Part shown: piece by piece, positions 1 to 10,290 of the stretch
How positions within the stretch are numbered: the first letter of the stretch is position 1
Layout: the number at the start of each line of letters is the position of its first letter
From: Phreatobacter aquaticus
Lineage (GTDB): Bacteria > Pseudomonadota > Alphaproteobacteria > Rhizobiales > Phreatobacteraceae
NCBI RefSeq assembly: GCF_005160265.1
Contig: NZ_CP039865.1
Location: forward strand, 1,202,828-1,266,827
DNA length: 64,000 nt
Direction of reading: 5' to 3'
Made by a program: the position numbers and the translations under genes
Notes under the pieces: model-generated
Database searches by the model: none
What the model was told of the DNA's origin: nothing
The model's input: only the letters and a program-made list of their open reading frames with translations

Positions 1-1647
1 GCGCTTCAGATAGACGGAATAGCGCGCATCTGTCTCGACCTGCTCCGCCAGCTTAGGATCAACTTCGCTCAGGTGAGGCCAGGCACGAGCAAGGTCCGAC
101 CAGGCGATCTCGGGGTGAGACAGCAACTCGAAACCGTTCCGCCGGACACCGTCTTGATTGAGCGCGATCCCAAACTCGGCTGCCTGGTTGGGCGTCAGCG
201 ACAGGCTTTCGACCTGGCGGCGCAACGCCTGCAGCGCCTCAAGCTTGGACCGGAACCGAATCGAACGAGCATCGCCGACACAGCCAAGCGCCAGGCCCTT
301 CGACGTCAGCCTCTGGTCCGCGTTGTCGGCTCGTAACGACAGACGGAACTCTGCACGCGAGGTGAACATGCGATAGGGCTCTGTGACCCCCCGGCTGGTG
401 AGATCATCGATCATCACTCCGAGATAGGCCTCGTCCCGCCCAAAGGTCACGCCATCGCCGCCACCCGCCCGGCGAGCCGCGTTGATGCCCGCAACCAGGC
501 CCTGCCCTGCGGCTTCCTCGTAGCCGGTCGTGCCATTGATCTGGCCAGCCAGAAACAGCCCGCGGATGCGGCGTGTCTCGAGGGTCTGGGCCAGCTCGCG
601 GGGATCGATATGGTCATACTCGATCGCATAGCCGAACCGGCGAACCGCGACCTTCTCAAGCCCAGGGATCGTCCTCAGGAACGCGTCCTGGACATCCTCG
701 GGCAGAGACGTGGAAATCCCGTTGGGATAGACGGTGTCATCGTCGAGGCCCTCGGGCTCCAGGAAGATCTGGTGGCCATCGCGGTCACCGAACCGGACAA
801 CCTTGTCCTCAACGGAGGGGCAATAGCGCGGGCCGATGCCCTCGATCCTCCCGCCATACATGGCAGACCGGCCAAGATTGTCCCTGATGATACGGTGGGT
901 CGCGTCAGTGGTTCGGGTGATGCCGCAGGCGATCTGCGGATTGGTGATCGCCCCCGTCATCATGGAGAACGGTTCCGGATCCGAATCGGCTTCCTGCTTC
1001 TCCAGGCTTGCCCAATCGATCGTTCGTCCATCGAGGCGAGCCGGCGTCCCCGTTTTCAGCCGGCCAAGCGCAAAGCCATGCGCGAGCAGGCTCTCGGACA
1101 GCCGCACGCTGGGCGCTTCGTCCACGCGGCCCGCCGGGATCTGCTTTTCGCCAATGTGGATGAGACCCCGCAGGAATGTCCCCGTGGTGATCACCAGTGC
1201 CCCGCACGACACCTCACGACCATCAGCGAGAACCAGACCGGTCAAACGGCCACCATCGATCTTGAGCTCGGCGGCCTCCTGCTCAACGACAGTGAGCCCC
1301 TCCTGGGCCCGAACCATCGTCTGGATCGCCCGCGCATAGAGCTTGCGATCAGCCTGGGTACGCGGGCCACGGACTGCCGGCCCCTTCCGGCGATTGAGCA
1401 GCCGGAACTGGATGCCGCCAAGATCAGCCGCGCGGCCCATAAGACCATCCAGCGCATCGATCTCGCGAACCAGATGGCCCTTGCCAAGGCCGCCAATGGC
1501 CGGATTGCAGGACATGGACCCGATCGTGTCGAAGCGATGGGTCACCAGCGCGGTCCGGGCGCCCATGCGGGCCGCGGCGGAGGCCGCTTCGCAACCGGCG
1601 TGGCCACCGCCAATCACAACGACATCAAAGGACAGATCGATTGCCAT
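1..1647 (-). CDS. mnmG: tRNA uridine-5-carboxymethylaminomethyl synthesis enzyme MnmG (3' end outside window)
   Basis: This is the FAD-dependent partner of MnmE, which together install the cmnm5 group on U34 of certain tRNAs. The first 549 residues are present and the C-terminal part (family about 620-630 aa) lies beyond the left edge. The N-terminus after MAIDLS reads [16 protein letters not shown], the Rossmann dinucleotide-binding motif at residues 7-22. [11 protein letters not shown] and the [18 protein letters not shown] block, hallmarks of the family, follow. The ATG at 1645-1647 was chosen because it sits six codons before the FAD motif. It lies downstream of mnmE with a 116-bp gap that contains a parS-like site. 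This pairing of mnmE and mnmG is common in alphaproteobacteria beside rsmG-parAB, which would lie off the window to the left. Confidence 0.96.
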   Translation of the reverse strand, partial: MAIDLSFDVVVIGGGHAGCEAASAAARMGARTALVTHRFDTIGSMSCNPAIGGLGKGHLVREIDALDGLMGRAADLGGIQFRLLNRRKGPAVRGPRTQADRKLYARAIQTMVRAQEGLTVVEQEAAELKIDGGRLTGLVLADGREVSCGALVITTGTFLRGLIHIGEKQIPAGRVDEAPSVRLSESLLAHGFALGRLKTGTPARLDGRTIDWASLEKQEADSDPEPFSMMTGAITNPQIACGITRTTDATHRIIRDNLGRSAMYGGRIEGIGPRYCPSVEDKVVRFGDRDGHQIFLEPEGLDDDTVYPNGISTSLPEDVQDAFLRTIPGLEKVAVRRFGYAIEYDHIDPRELAQTLETRRIRGLFLAGQINGTTGYEEAAGQGLVAGINAARRAGGGDGVTFGRDEAYLGVMIDDLTSRGVTEPYRMFTSRAEFRLSLRADNADQRLTSKGLALGCVGDARSIRFRSKLEALQALRRQVESLSLTPNQAAEFGIALNQDGVRRNGFELLSHPEIAWSDLARAWPHLSEVDPKLAEQVETDARYSVYLKR

Positions 1648-1740
1648 GGCCGCTTCTACCGCAGCATCGCGGTCAGGGTCAAAGCACTCGGACGCAAGTG
1701 TGCCCAAATCGGGCTTGGGTCATATCGGTGGCGAATCGAT

Positions 1741-1756
1741 CGTTTCACGTGAAACA
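1741..1756. promoter_or_regulatory. parS: parS-like ParB-binding site 1
   Basis: CGTTTCACGTGAAACA matches the bacterial parS consensus TGTTTCACGTGAAACA at 15 of 16 positions, including the whole palindromic core. It is in the mnmE-mnmG gap, 94 bp before the mnmG start codon. Position near mnmG and hemE and the presence of four further copies make a chromosomal centromere role likely. Confidence 0.85.
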
Positions 1757-1763
1757 CCTGGCC

Positions 1764-3092
1764 CTACTTGCCGATGCAGAACGACGAGAAGATCACGTCG
1801 AGGATCGCTTCGGCTCCGACTCGACCCGATCCGCGGGCCAAGCCAAGCGATGCGAGGCGGAGATGCTCCGCCACGATATCAGCCGCCTCGTCCCAATCCG
1901 CAATCGACAGAGCCGCGTCGCTGTGGCTCAGCGCATCGGCAAAGGTCTGGCGATGCCGCTCCCGGACGAGAACGGCGGGCTCTCCGCCAGCAAGGTTCGC
2001 GGCAAATGTCCCGAGATCCTGGATCAGCTCCGCCAGGCCCTCCCCGGTCACAGCGGAAATGGAGCGGCCGCCAGCCTCGTTGGCTGCAAGGCCTGGGACC
2101 CGATCGATCTGGCTACGGATATTCCAGACTGGGACTGCGTCCGGCAATCCAGCCGCAGCACCCGCATGCCTGGGATCGAGCCAGAGGATCAAATCCGCCT
2201 TGTGAAGCCGGTCACGCGCCCGCCTGATGCCTTCCGCCTCAACCGCGTCGCTAGCCTCCCGGATCCCCGCCATGTCCAGCAGCACGACCGCGACCCCATG
2301 GAGGTCCAAGTGCACCTCGATCACATCGCGGGTTGTTCCGGCAATCGGTGAAACGATCGCGACATCCCGCCCAGACAATGAATTGAGCAAGGTCGACTTT
2401 CCGGCATTCGGCGGGCCAGCAATGGCAATTGTCACACCGTCCCGGATGCGCTCACCGCGACCAGCATCAGCCATATGGCGGCGGATGGAGTCTGCGACGT
2501 GTGTGACGAGTCCGCGGGCTTCCTGGACAATAGCCGATGACACATCGCCTTCATCCGAGAAGTCGATCGATGTCTCCACCAGGGCAAGGGCACGGGTCAG
2601 GGTGACCTGGAGCCTATCCGTAACGCTTCCGATTCGACCCTGATATTGGGCGAATGCCTGGCGTCGTTGCGCCTGGGTTTCAGCTGTCAGGAGATCGGAC
2701 AGGCCTTCGACCGAGGCGAGATCGAGCTTGCCATTCTCAAAAGCGCGCCGGGTGAACTCACCGGGTTCCGCAGCGCGGACGCCGTCGATGGCAAGGATGG
2801 CGGAGAGAACACCAGCGACAACGGCCCTGCCGCCATGAACATGGAACTCGGCCACATCCTGGCCGGTAAAGCTGCGCGGGCCTGGGAACCACAGGACCAA
2901 GGCCACGTCCAGTGTTTCACGTGAAACAGGATCGTTGAGCTTGGTGAGTATGGCCTGGCGCGGCTGAGGCATACGGCCGATCAGTGCCGAGACGACCGTG
3001 CCGGCGGCGGGGCCCGACACGCGCAACACCGCGATTCCGGCCATACCGGGTGCCGTCGAGACCGCTGCAATGGTGTGCGCCAGACTGGTCAC
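1764..3092 (-). CDS. mnmE: tRNA modification GTPase MnmE
   Basis: MnmE is the GTPase that works with MnmG in wobble-uridine modification. The 442-aa length is normal. The N-terminal tetrahydrofolate-binding domain covers about residues 1-120. An inserted Ras-like G domain starts with GPPNAGKSTLLNSLSG (P-loop, near residue 225) followed by DMAGIREASD (switch II). The protein ends in FCIGK, the characteristic C-terminal cysteine motif. The start is GTG at 3092. A perfect parS site overlaps the codons for VSRE near residue 56. The gene sits between rho and mnmG, all leftward, consistent with leading-strand orientation from the proposed origin at 6.4 kb. Confidence 0.97.
   Translation of the reverse strand: MTSLAHTIAAVSTAPGMAGIAVLRVSGPAAGTVVSALIGRMPQPRQAILTKLNDPVSRETLDVALVLWFPGPRSFTGQDVAEFHVHGGRAVVAGVLSAILAIDGVRAAEPGEFTRRAFENGKLDLASVEGLSDLLTAETQAQRRQAFAQYQGRIGSVTDRLQVTLTRALALVETSIDFSDEGDVSSAIVQEARGLVTHVADSIRRHMADAGRGERIRDGVTIAIAGPPNAGKSTLLNSLSGRDVAIVSPIAGTTRDVIEVHLDLHGVAVVLLDMAGIREASDAVEAEGIRRARDRLHKADLILWLDPRHAGAAAGLPDAVPVWNIRSQIDRVPGLAANEAGGRSISAVTGEGLAELIQDLGTFAANLAGGEPAVLVRERHRQTFADALSHSDAALSIADWDEAADIVAEHLRLASLGLARGSGRVGAEAILDVIFSSFCIGK
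2913..2928. promoter_or_regulatory. parS: parS site 2 (perfect), inside mnmE
   Basis: TGTTTCACGTGAAACA is an exact 16/16 match to the canonical parS sequence. It lies within the N-terminal part of mnmE and is translated there as V-S-R-E-T. It is about 3.5 kb from the proposed oriC. Confidence 0.92.
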
Positions 3093-3177
3093 GCCGGACT
3101 GCCAATGCTTGGCCTGAGGACTTATTCCGGATCCGAATCGGACGGGTGAGGTCCAATTCGTTCCGGGGATGAATCGA

Positions 3178-4443
<1,266 letters not shown>

Positions 4444-4674
4444 CGGAACCGTGGGATTGCAGGACGGCCGTGGGCGCGGACAAAAAACCGGAACCGCACC
4501 ACAACGAAGGAAAAGCGAGGATCGCAGATCTGGAGATCGAAACCGGGGAGGTCTCTGCCGGGTCTTCGGCGTCGGGCCTGTGGCGCCGCCGCGGATAACC
4601 CTGTCTGCGTTAGGAAGGAGTGCTTGGAATAAGCGCAGCGCTAACCAATTGCAAGCCCCGCCGGAACAGCACCG

Positions 4675-5208
4675 TCAGAACGGCTTGACGATGACCAGAA
4701 TGACGATCGCGATCATCAGGACAGTCGGCACTTCGTTCATCGCGCGCCAGTAGCGGTGGCTCTTGGTGTTGCGATCCTCGGCAAAGTCACGCACGGCGGC
4801 GCTGAACCGGCCATGCACCGCCGACAGGGCCAGCACCAGAACCAACTTGCCGTGCAACCATCCCCCCCGAAATCCATACATCGTCCAGGCGAGCCACAGA
4901 CCCAGCACCCAGGTCACGATCATCGCGGGATTGATGATATATTCCAGAAGCTTCGCCTCCATCACCTTGAAGGTCTCGGAGGTCTCCGAACCCACCGCCA
5001 CGCCACAATGATAGACGAAAAGACGCGGCAGATAGAGCATGCCGGCCATCCACGAGATCACCGCGACCACATGGAAGGCCTTGATCCAGAGCACGGCATC
5101 CACGGGCAGGACGAAGGTCAATCCGAGCGCCAGGACGACGGTCGAGACCAGTGCGATCATCGCTCTGCGCCCGCGATCCTTCGCCGTCATGCCGGGCCCA
5201 GCCATCAC
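4675..5208 (-). CDS. hemJ: Protoporphyrinogen IX oxidase HemJ
   Basis: HemJ is the membrane-bound oxidase of the penultimate haem-synthesis step in many alphaproteobacteria lacking HemG or HemY. The 177-aa protein shows several hydrophobic helices. It has the family signatures [27 protein letters not shown], with the conserved histidine in the first motif, then [14 protein letters not shown] and the C-terminal [14 protein letters not shown]. Its ATG overlaps the hemE stop (ATGA), so hemE and hemJ are translationally coupled. Co-location with hemE supports the haem role. The short N-terminal extension before RRAMIALVS could contain a later true start. Confidence 0.92.
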   Translation of the reverse strand: MMAGPGMTAKDRGRRAMIALVSTVVLALGLTFVLPVDAVLWIKAFHVVAVISWMAGMLYLPRLFVYHCGVAVGSETSETFKVMEAKLLEYIINPAMIVTWVLGLWLAWTMYGFRGGWLHGKLVLVLALSAVHGRFSAAVRDFAEDRNTKSHRYWRAMNEVPTVLMIAIVILVIVKPF

Positions 5209-6242
5209 GCGCTCCAGGCCCGGACGCGGGCGATCATCCGCTCGACATGCTCGATCGGCGTCGGCGGCAGAATGCCGTGGCCGAGGTTGAAAATCAGCCG
5301 TCCCGCGCCATAGCTCGCCAGAACCCGGTCCACGGCCCGGTCCAGCGCATCGCCGCCAGCGAGCAACGCGATCGGATCGACATTGCCCTGAACAGCGACC
5401 CTGGTCTGGATTTCACGTGAAACAAAGGCCGCATCGGCGGTCCAGTCGAGCCCGACAGCCTGAACACCAGCAGCCTCGACCAGCCGCTTCAGCCGAAAAC
5501 CCGCGCCCTTCGGGAAGCCGATGACCGGAATTCCCGGCGCAATCGCCCTGAGACCTTCGACGATCCGCCGGACGGGGTCGACGCACCAGCGCTCGAATTC
5601 CGGCTCCGGCAGAACGCCCGCCCATGTATCGAAGATCTGCACTGCGTCGGCGCCGGCCGCGACCTGGCCTGCCAGATAGGCAATCGACGTCTCGACGAGA
5701 CGGTCGATCAGCAACTGGAACCCCTCCGGATCGCGATAGGCGAACAGCCTGGCGGCAACCTGGTCCTCCCCGCCCCGTCCGGCCACCATATAGGTCGCAA
5801 CGGTCCAGGGGGCCCCGCAGAAGCCCAGCAAAGTGACATTGACCGGCAATGAAGCCTTCACCCGGGCCACCGTCTCGTAAACCGGAGAGACGACATCAGG
5901 AGAGAGATCTCGCTCCAATCGGCCAAGTCCCGACCGGTCACTGATCGGATCGAGCCGGGGCCCTTCGCCCGCCTCGAATGTCACCGTCTGTCCCAATGCA
6001 TGCGGCACGACCAGGATGTCGGAAAACAGGATGGCGCCATCGAAGCCGAACCGTCGGATCGGCTGCAGTGTCACCTCGGCGGCTTTGGCCGGATCGAAGC
6101 AAAGCCCGAGGAACGAGCCGGCTTCGGCACGAAGCGCACGATATTCCGGCAGATAGCGGCCGGCCTGGCGCATCATCCAGATCGGCGGCGAGGCCTGACG
6201 CTGGCCATTGAGAACCGCGAGAAGGGGCTTATGCACGGGCAC
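5205..6242 (-). CDS. hemE: Uroporphyrinogen decarboxylase
   Basis: HemE converts uroporphyrinogen III to coproporphyrinogen III in the cytoplasm. The 345-aa protein has the diagnostic N-terminal [17 protein letters not shown] (about residues 19-35). It also has [16 protein letters not shown] and the C-terminal [17 protein letters not shown]. Translation appears to begin at GTG (6240-6242), giving [11 protein letters not shown]. It precedes hemJ in an overlapping pair. Its upstream flank is the proposed origin. In Caulobacter, hemE also borders the chromosomal origin. A parS-like site lies within the gene near 5409. Confidence 0.97.
   Translation of the reverse strand: MPVHKPLLAVLNGQRQASPPIWMMRQAGRYLPEYRALRAEAGSFLGLCFDPAKAAEVTLQPIRRFGFDGAILFSDILVVPHALGQTVTFEAGEGPRLDPISDRSGLGRLERDLSPDVVSPVYETVARVKASLPVNVTLLGFCGAPWTVATYMVAGRGGEDQVAARLFAYRDPEGFQLLIDRLVETSIAYLAGQVAAGADAVQIFDTWAGVLPEPEFERWCVDPVRRIVEGLRAIAPGIPVIGFPKGAGFRLKRLVEAAGVQAVGLDWTADAAFVSREIQTRVAVQGNVDPIALLAGGDALDRAVDRVLASYGAGRLIFNLGHGILPPTPIEHVERMIARVRAWSA
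5409..5424. promoter_or_regulatory. parS: parS-like site 3, inside hemE
   Basis: GATTTCACGTGAAACA matches the parS consensus at 14 of 16 positions, with the core TTTCACGTGAAA intact. It lies in the hemE coding frame (translated V-S-R-E-I), about 0.8 kb from the hemE start and roughly 1 kb from the proposed oriC. Confidence 0.72.
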
Positions 6243-6612
6243 TCCTGCCTTCCTTGCTTCCCCTCAAGACTCTTCTTGAAGAGAATCTTCTTAGATTCCT
6301 TGAGGCGGGATTAAGCGAAGCCAAGAGCGTGCACAACCTGTCCCCAGCATCCACCCAAAAGGAGGGGTCCTGGAACAGGAGCGAGCTCTCGCTCCAGCTG
6401 ATTGACTCCATGGAGTCTTTTCGCCGTCTCCGTCTATCACCCTTCCACTTATCCCCGTTGCCCACCGAAGGCGACCCTCCAGCTCTCCCTCGCGACAATC
6501 TGGGGACGGCCTCTGGCATAACCCGGTGAAAGTCCTTGCCCAAACCGTTTTGGCATGGCCTTGTCCGCATTCATCCACAGGCCTTGGACCCTTTCGTCCA
6601 CCGGCGAGAGCG
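6243..6612. other. oriC: Predicted chromosomal replication origin (oriC) between hemE and ppsR
   Basis: This 370-bp gap has no plausible gene. It separates leftward hemE from rightward ppsR, so transcription diverges as expected for leading-strand genes. The order hemE / gap / ppsR-maf-aroE-coaE-dnaQ is that of Caulobacter crescentus around Cori. Visible elements: an AT-richer stretch at about 6262-6318 with a CTCTTC/GAAGAG hairpin; an 8-bp-arm inverted repeat at 6378-6395; a 14-bp perfect palindrome at 6404-6417; DnaA-box-like 9-mers at 6449, 6561 and 6571; and GTCCCCAG octamers in opposite orientation at 6340-6347 and 6500-6507. The last resemble the TCCCCA-core weak boxes described for Caulobacter. 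The assignment is by synteny and motifs, not by skew calculation. Confidence 0.78.
6561..6579 (+). promoter_or_regulatory. Tandem DnaA-box-like 9-mers
   Basis: TTGTCCGCA (6561-6569, 7/9 to TTATCCACA) and TCATCCACA (6571-6579, 8/9) lie in the same orientation ten bases apart at the ppsR-proximal end of the proposed origin. A further TTATCCCCG (7/9) is at 6449-6457. None is a perfect Escherichia coli-type box, which is usual for alphaproteobacterial origins. Confidence 0.6.
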
Positions 6613-7464
6613 ATGCCGCATCGACACGACAGCTACTTCCACCTTCACCTGGTCTCGGATGCCACCGGCGAAACGCTGATGAGCGTCGGCCGTGCCGCGG
6701 CCGTCCAATATGCGACGGTCTCAGCGATCGAACATGTCTATCCGCTGGTCCGATCGCAGAAGCAGCTCGACCGGGTGATCACCGAGATCGAGGGCAATCC
6801 CGGCATTGTTCTCTATACGCTGGTCGACAAGGAATTGTCCGACCGCCTCGAGACGCAATGCCGAGAATTCGGTTGTCCCTGCCTGTCGGTTCTGGCCCCG
6901 GTCCTGTCCATGTTCCAGAATTACCTGGGCGCTGCGTCAACACCCAGGGTCGGCGCGCAGCATGTCCTGAATGCTGAATATTTCCAGCGCATCGATGCCC
7001 TCAACTATACGATGATGCATGACGATGGGCAGCTTCCCGAAAACTGGGAAGAGGCCGATGTTCTGCTTGTCGGTGTGTCGCGAACATCCAAGACACCGAC
7101 GTCGATCTATCTTGCCAATCGCGGCGTGAAGACCGCCAACATGCCGCTTGTCCCCGGTATCCCGCTTCCGCCCCATCTCGAGGCCGTCAAGAAGCCGCTG
7201 GTCGTCGGCCTGTTCGCCAGCCCCGAACGCATCGTGCAGATCCGCGAGAACCGGATTCTCAGCCTCAATGCGACGCAGGACAAATCGAGCTATGTCGATC
7301 GCAGCGCGGTCGCCGAAGAGATCACGGCCTCGCGCCGGCTGTTCACCGAGAAGCGCTGGCCGATCATCGACGTGACCCGGCGGTCCATCGAGGAGACGGC
7401 CGCGGCCATCATCTCGCATCTCAAGGACCACCGCCGCATGATGTCCGACAGGGACAACGCATGA
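6613..7464 (+). CDS. ppsR: Pyruvate, phosphate dikinase regulatory protein (DUF299 kinase/pyrophosphorylase)
   Basis: This is a bifunctional ADP-dependent kinase/Pi-dependent pyrophosphorylase that inactivates or reactivates PPDK (or PEP synthase) by threonine phosphorylation. The 283-aa product starts [22 protein letters not shown], the family's N-terminal signature. Near residue 150 it has the P-loop-like [18 protein letters not shown]. An upstream in-frame ATG at 6526 would add 29 residues without family similarity, so 6613 is preferred. The gene overlaps maf by 4 bp. Its presumed target, ppdK, lies at the right end of this window. Family members sit next to the origin in Caulobacter. Confidence 0.93.
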   Translation: MPHRHDSYFHLHLVSDATGETLMSVGRAAAVQYATVSAIEHVYPLVRSQKQLDRVITEIEGNPGIVLYTLVDKELSDRLETQCREFGCPCLSVLAPVLSMFQNYLGAASTPRVGAQHVLNAEYFQRIDALNYTMMHDDGQLPENWEEADVLLVGVSRTSKTPTSIYLANRGVKTANMPLVPGIPLPPHLEAVKKPLVVGLFASPERIVQIRENRILSLNATQDKSSYVDRSAVAEEITASRRLFTEKRWPIIDVTRRSIEETAAAIISHLKDHRRMMSDRDNA

Positions 7465-8054
7465 AGCTGGTTCTTGCGTCGAAATCGCCGGCGCGCGCGG
7501 CCATGCTGGCCGGTGCCGGGCTGGATGTCGAACTGGTTCCCGCCGCCATTGACGAGCGCGCGCTGGATGAAGCCTGGACCGCAGCCGGCCATGGACCGGC
7601 ACAGGTCGCCCGGCTGCTGGCCGAGGAGAAGGCGAAGGCCGTCAGCCTCTCCATGCCCGGTCGCGTGGTGATCGGCGCCGACCAGACGCTGGCGCTCGGC
7701 CATCGCCGCTATTCCAAGCCGAAGGATGTCACCGAGGCCCGCGATCATCTGATCTCATTCCGGGGGCGAATCCATCATCTGCATTCCGGCGTCGCCCTGG
7801 TTCGTGACGGAGCCGTTCTGTTCGCGACCGTTGGTTCGGCGGCGATGCATGTCCGCGCCTTCTCGGATGCCTTCCTGGACACCTATGTCGCGACCATGGG
7901 CGACCAGATCCTCGGCTCGGTCGGCTGCTATCAATTCGAGGGTCTCGGCATCCAGCTCTTCGACCGGATCGACGGCGACTATTACACCATCCTTGGCATG
8001 CCGCTTCTGGCCTTGCTCGCCGCGCTCCGGCGCGAGGGACTGGCCGAGACATGA
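7461..8054 (+). CDS. maf: Maf/YhdE-family nucleoside triphosphate pyrophosphatase
   Basis: Maf proteins hydrolyse non-canonical or canonical NTPs to NMP and PPi. The 197-aa protein begins [21 protein letters not shown], matching the ASxSPRR-type N-terminal substrate loop. It has VIGADQTL with the catalytic Asp near residue 74, and the [19 protein letters not shown] block of the C-terminal half. The subgroup (UTP/dTTP or m7GTP) cannot be fixed by eye. It overlaps ppsR (ATGA) and aroE (ATGA), so these genes form a tightly coupled operon running away from the origin. Confidence 0.9.
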   Translation: MKLVLASKSPARAAMLAGAGLDVELVPAAIDERALDEAWTAAGHGPAQVARLLAEEKAKAVSLSMPGRVVIGADQTLALGHRRYSKPKDVTEARDHLISFRGRIHHLHSGVALVRDGAVLFATVGSAAMHVRAFSDAFLDTYVATMGDQILGSVGCYQFEGLGIQLFDRIDGDYYTILGMPLLALLAALRREGLAET

Positions 8055-8881
8055 CGAAGGCCTGCGTCATTGGCTGGCCGGTCGAACATGCCCGCTCGCC
8101 GATCATTCACAATCATTGGATCAAGACTTACGGAATCACAGGCTCTTATGGTCGTGAGCTCATCGAACCCGGCAAGGTCGGTTCCTTCCTGAAGAACCTG
8201 CGGGACCTCGGCTATGCCGGCTGCAACATCACGGTGCCTCACAAGGAGGAGGCACTGGCGGCTCTCGACGATATCGATCCGACGGCCGCCGCCCTTGGCG
8301 CCGTCAATACGGTCTGGCTCGATCAGGATCGGCTCTGCGGCATGAACACCGATGTGCCCGGATTTCTCGCCAATCTCGATGAAACGGTACCGGAATGGAC
8401 GCGCCGCACCACCCATGCCGTGGTGCTCGGAGCGGGCGGCGCTGCGCGCGGCATCGTCTATGGATTGGTGAACAGCGGGGTCGAGACCGTAACGGTAGTG
8501 AATCGATCGCTTGACCGCGCCGAGGCCGTTGCGGCGATCTATCCGGGCCGCGCCCGGGCCCTGGCGATGGCGGATGTCGGTGGCTTGCTCCCAAGAGCCG
8601 ATCTGCTGATCAACACCACATCGCTCGGCATGAAGGGCCAGCCAGCGCTCGATCTGCCGCTCGACAGGCTGAAGCCTGACGCGATCGTGGCCGATATCGT
8701 CTATGTGCCACTGAAGACCAGCTTGCTTGTCGAGGCCGAGGCGCGCGGCCATGCCATTGTTGGCGGCCTCGGCATGTTGTTGCACCAGGCCGTACCGGGA
8801 TTCGAGCATTGGTTCGGTGTGAAGCCGGAGGTCACCCGTGACCTCTATGATCTCGTCGCCGCCGATATCGAGGGCCGCTGA
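8051..8881 (+). CDS. aroE: Shikimate dehydrogenase (NADP+)
   Basis: AroE reduces 3-dehydroshikimate in aromatic amino-acid synthesis. The 276-aa protein contains WPVEHARSPIIHNHWI (substrate-binding Ser region), GCNITVPHKEEAL with the catalytic Lys, and NTVW...GMNTDVPGF with the catalytic Asp. The NADP-binding GAGGAARGIVYGLVN is near residue 131 and the C-terminal GLGMLLHQA follows. Start ATG overlaps the maf stop. The order ppsR-maf-aroE-coaE-dnaQ is the conserved origin-right arm of alphaproteobacteria. Confidence 0.96.
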   Translation: MTKACVIGWPVEHARSPIIHNHWIKTYGITGSYGRELIEPGKVGSFLKNLRDLGYAGCNITVPHKEEALAALDDIDPTAAALGAVNTVWLDQDRLCGMNTDVPGFLANLDETVPEWTRRTTHAVVLGAGGAARGIVYGLVNSGVETVTVVNRSLDRAEAVAAIYPGRARALAMADVGGLLPRADLLINTTSLGMKGQPALDLPLDRLKPDAIVADIVYVPLKTSLLVEAEARGHAIVGGLGMLLHQAVPGFEHWFGVKPEVTRDLYDLVAADIEGR

Positions 8882-8882
8882 C

Positions 8883-9479
8883 ATGTTCATTCTCGGCCTC
8901 ACCGGTTCGATCGGCATGGGAAAATCAACGACCTCGGGCTTCTTTCGAGAGGCCGGCATCCCCGTCTATGACGCCGATGCCGCCGTCCACCGGCTCTATT
9001 CCGGCAAGGCCGCGCCGCTGATCGAGCAGGCCTTCCCGGGAACCACGGCTGATGGCGTGGTCGACCGGCTGAAGCTTGGCGCAGCCGTGCTGGGCAATTC
9101 GGACGCGATGAAGCGGCTGGAATCGATCATTCATCCCCTGGTGCAACAGACCCAGCAGGATTTCCGCCGCACCTGCCGCGAGCAGTCCAGGCCGCTGGTC
9201 GTGCTGGACATTCCGCTTCTGTTCGAGACCGGTGGCGATGCCCGTGTCGATGCGGTCGCGGTGGTGTCCGCTGCACCCGACATCCAGCGTGCCCGGGTTC
9301 TGGCGCGTCCAGGGATGACGGCCGACAAGTTCGAGGCCATTCTGGCGCGGCAGATGGCCGATTCGGACAAGCGGCGCCGCGCCCATGTGGTCATTGATAC
9401 GGGGCTCGGCCTGGAGCCCGCCCGCCGTCAGGTGCAGTCGATCATCCGGGCCCTGGCCGGCGCTCAAGGGAGCCATTGA
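8883..9479 (+). CDS. coaE: Dephospho-CoA kinase
   Basis: CoaE phosphorylates dephospho-CoA in the final step of coenzyme A synthesis. The 198-aa protein starts MFILGLTGSIGMGKSTTSGFF, the P-loop of the family. It has DADAAVHRLY and IIHPLV, typical CoaE motifs, and VLDIPLLFETG. The start at 8883 is one base after the aroE stop and directly precedes the conserved sequence. An in-frame ATG at 8838 would overlap aroE and add residues unlike the family. It ends overlapping dnaQ (TGATG). Confidence 0.95.
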   Translation: MFILGLTGSIGMGKSTTSGFFREAGIPVYDADAAVHRLYSGKAAPLIEQAFPGTTADGVVDRLKLGAAVLGNSDAMKRLESIIHPLVQQTQQDFRRTCREQSRPLVVLDIPLLFETGGDARVDAVAVVSAAPDIQRARVLARPGMTADKFEAILARQMADSDKRRRAHVVIDTGLGLEPARRQVQSIIRALAGAQGSH

Positions 9480-10189
9480 TGCGCGAGATCATTCTCGACA
9501 CCGAAACGACCGGACTTGATCCGCTGCGTGGCGACCGCCTCGTGGAAATCGGTTGCATCGAGCTCGTCAACCATTTCCCGTCGGGCCAGACCTACCACGT
9601 TCAGATCAATCCCGAACGCGACATGCCGGAAGAGGCCTTCCGGGTCCACGGCCTGTCGGGCGAGATGCTGGCAACCAAACCGGTCTTCGAGCGTGTGGTG
9701 GAGGAGTTTCTCGCCTTCATCGGCGACGCCCGCCTGGTCATCCACAATGCCTCCTTCGACATGGGCTTCATCAACGCCGAGCTGAAGCGCTCGGGCCGCG
9801 AGCCGATCCCGATGGACCGGGTGGTGGATACGCTTGCCATGGCCCGGCGCCGGTTTCCGGCGGCATCGAACAGCCTGGATGCCCTGTGCAATCGTTTCGG
9901 CATCGACAAGTCGAAGCGGACAGTCCACGGCGCGCTGGTGGACGCCGAGCTGCTCGCCGACATCTATATCGAGCTGATCGGCGGCCGGCAGGCCTCGTTC
10001 GGCCTGTCGGATGCCCGTCGCGCCAGCCAGCAGCGCGGTGGCGTGTCGGTGCGCGTGCGCGAGCGGCCTCAGGCCCTGGCGCCCCGGCTGACCGAAGCGG
10101 ATATCGCTGAACATGCCGCCTTCATTGCCCAGATGGGCGACAAGGCGATCTGGTACGACACATTGCCGAGGCCCGAACCGCAGGGCTGA
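9479..10189 (+). CDS. dnaQ: DNA polymerase III epsilon subunit (3'-5' proofreading exonuclease)
   Basis: DnaQ is the proofreading exonuclease of the replicative polymerase. The 236-aa protein shows the three exonuclease motifs: ExoI LDTETTG at residues 6-12, ExoII LVIHNASFDMGFINAEL near residue 95, and ExoIII TVHGALVDAELLADIY near residue 150. The ATG at 9479 sits one codon after a possible TTG. It overlaps the coaE stop. It closes the origin-proximal operon and is followed by a probable terminator at 10252. Confidence 0.95.
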   Translation: MREIILDTETTGLDPLRGDRLVEIGCIELVNHFPSGQTYHVQINPERDMPEEAFRVHGLSGEMLATKPVFERVVEEFLAFIGDARLVIHNASFDMGFINAELKRSGREPIPMDRVVDTLAMARRRFPAASNSLDALCNRFGIDKSKRTVHGALVDAELLADIYIELIGGRQASFGLSDARRASQQRGGVSVRVRERPQALAPRLTEADIAEHAAFIAQMGDKAIWYDTLPRPEPQG

Positions 10190-10251
10190 CGCGCGACGGG
10201 GCGGTTCTTGACCCCCCGGCTGCATGCCGATACGAATGACGGAACAATGAC

Positions 10252-10276
10252 GGGCCCCCCTTGGAGGGCCCCTTTT
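10252..10276 (+). terminator. Rho-independent terminator after dnaQ
   Basis: A hairpin of GGGCCC arms with a short loop, extended by two more pairs around one mismatch, is followed by TTTT at 10273-10276. It lies 63 bp after the dnaQ stop and just before the next start codon. Confidence 0.72.
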
Positions 10277-10290
10277 CATCGGACCGATGA

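Noticed and set aside
1-1647. mnmG as a truncated pseudogene
   Set aside because: The frame is intact to the window edge; the missing C-terminus is simply outside the window. The same holds for ppdK at the right end.
610-1752. 380-codon open frame on the plus strand
   Set aside because: It lies antisense to mnmG, whose protein matches its family throughout. High-GC genes leave long open frames on the other strand.
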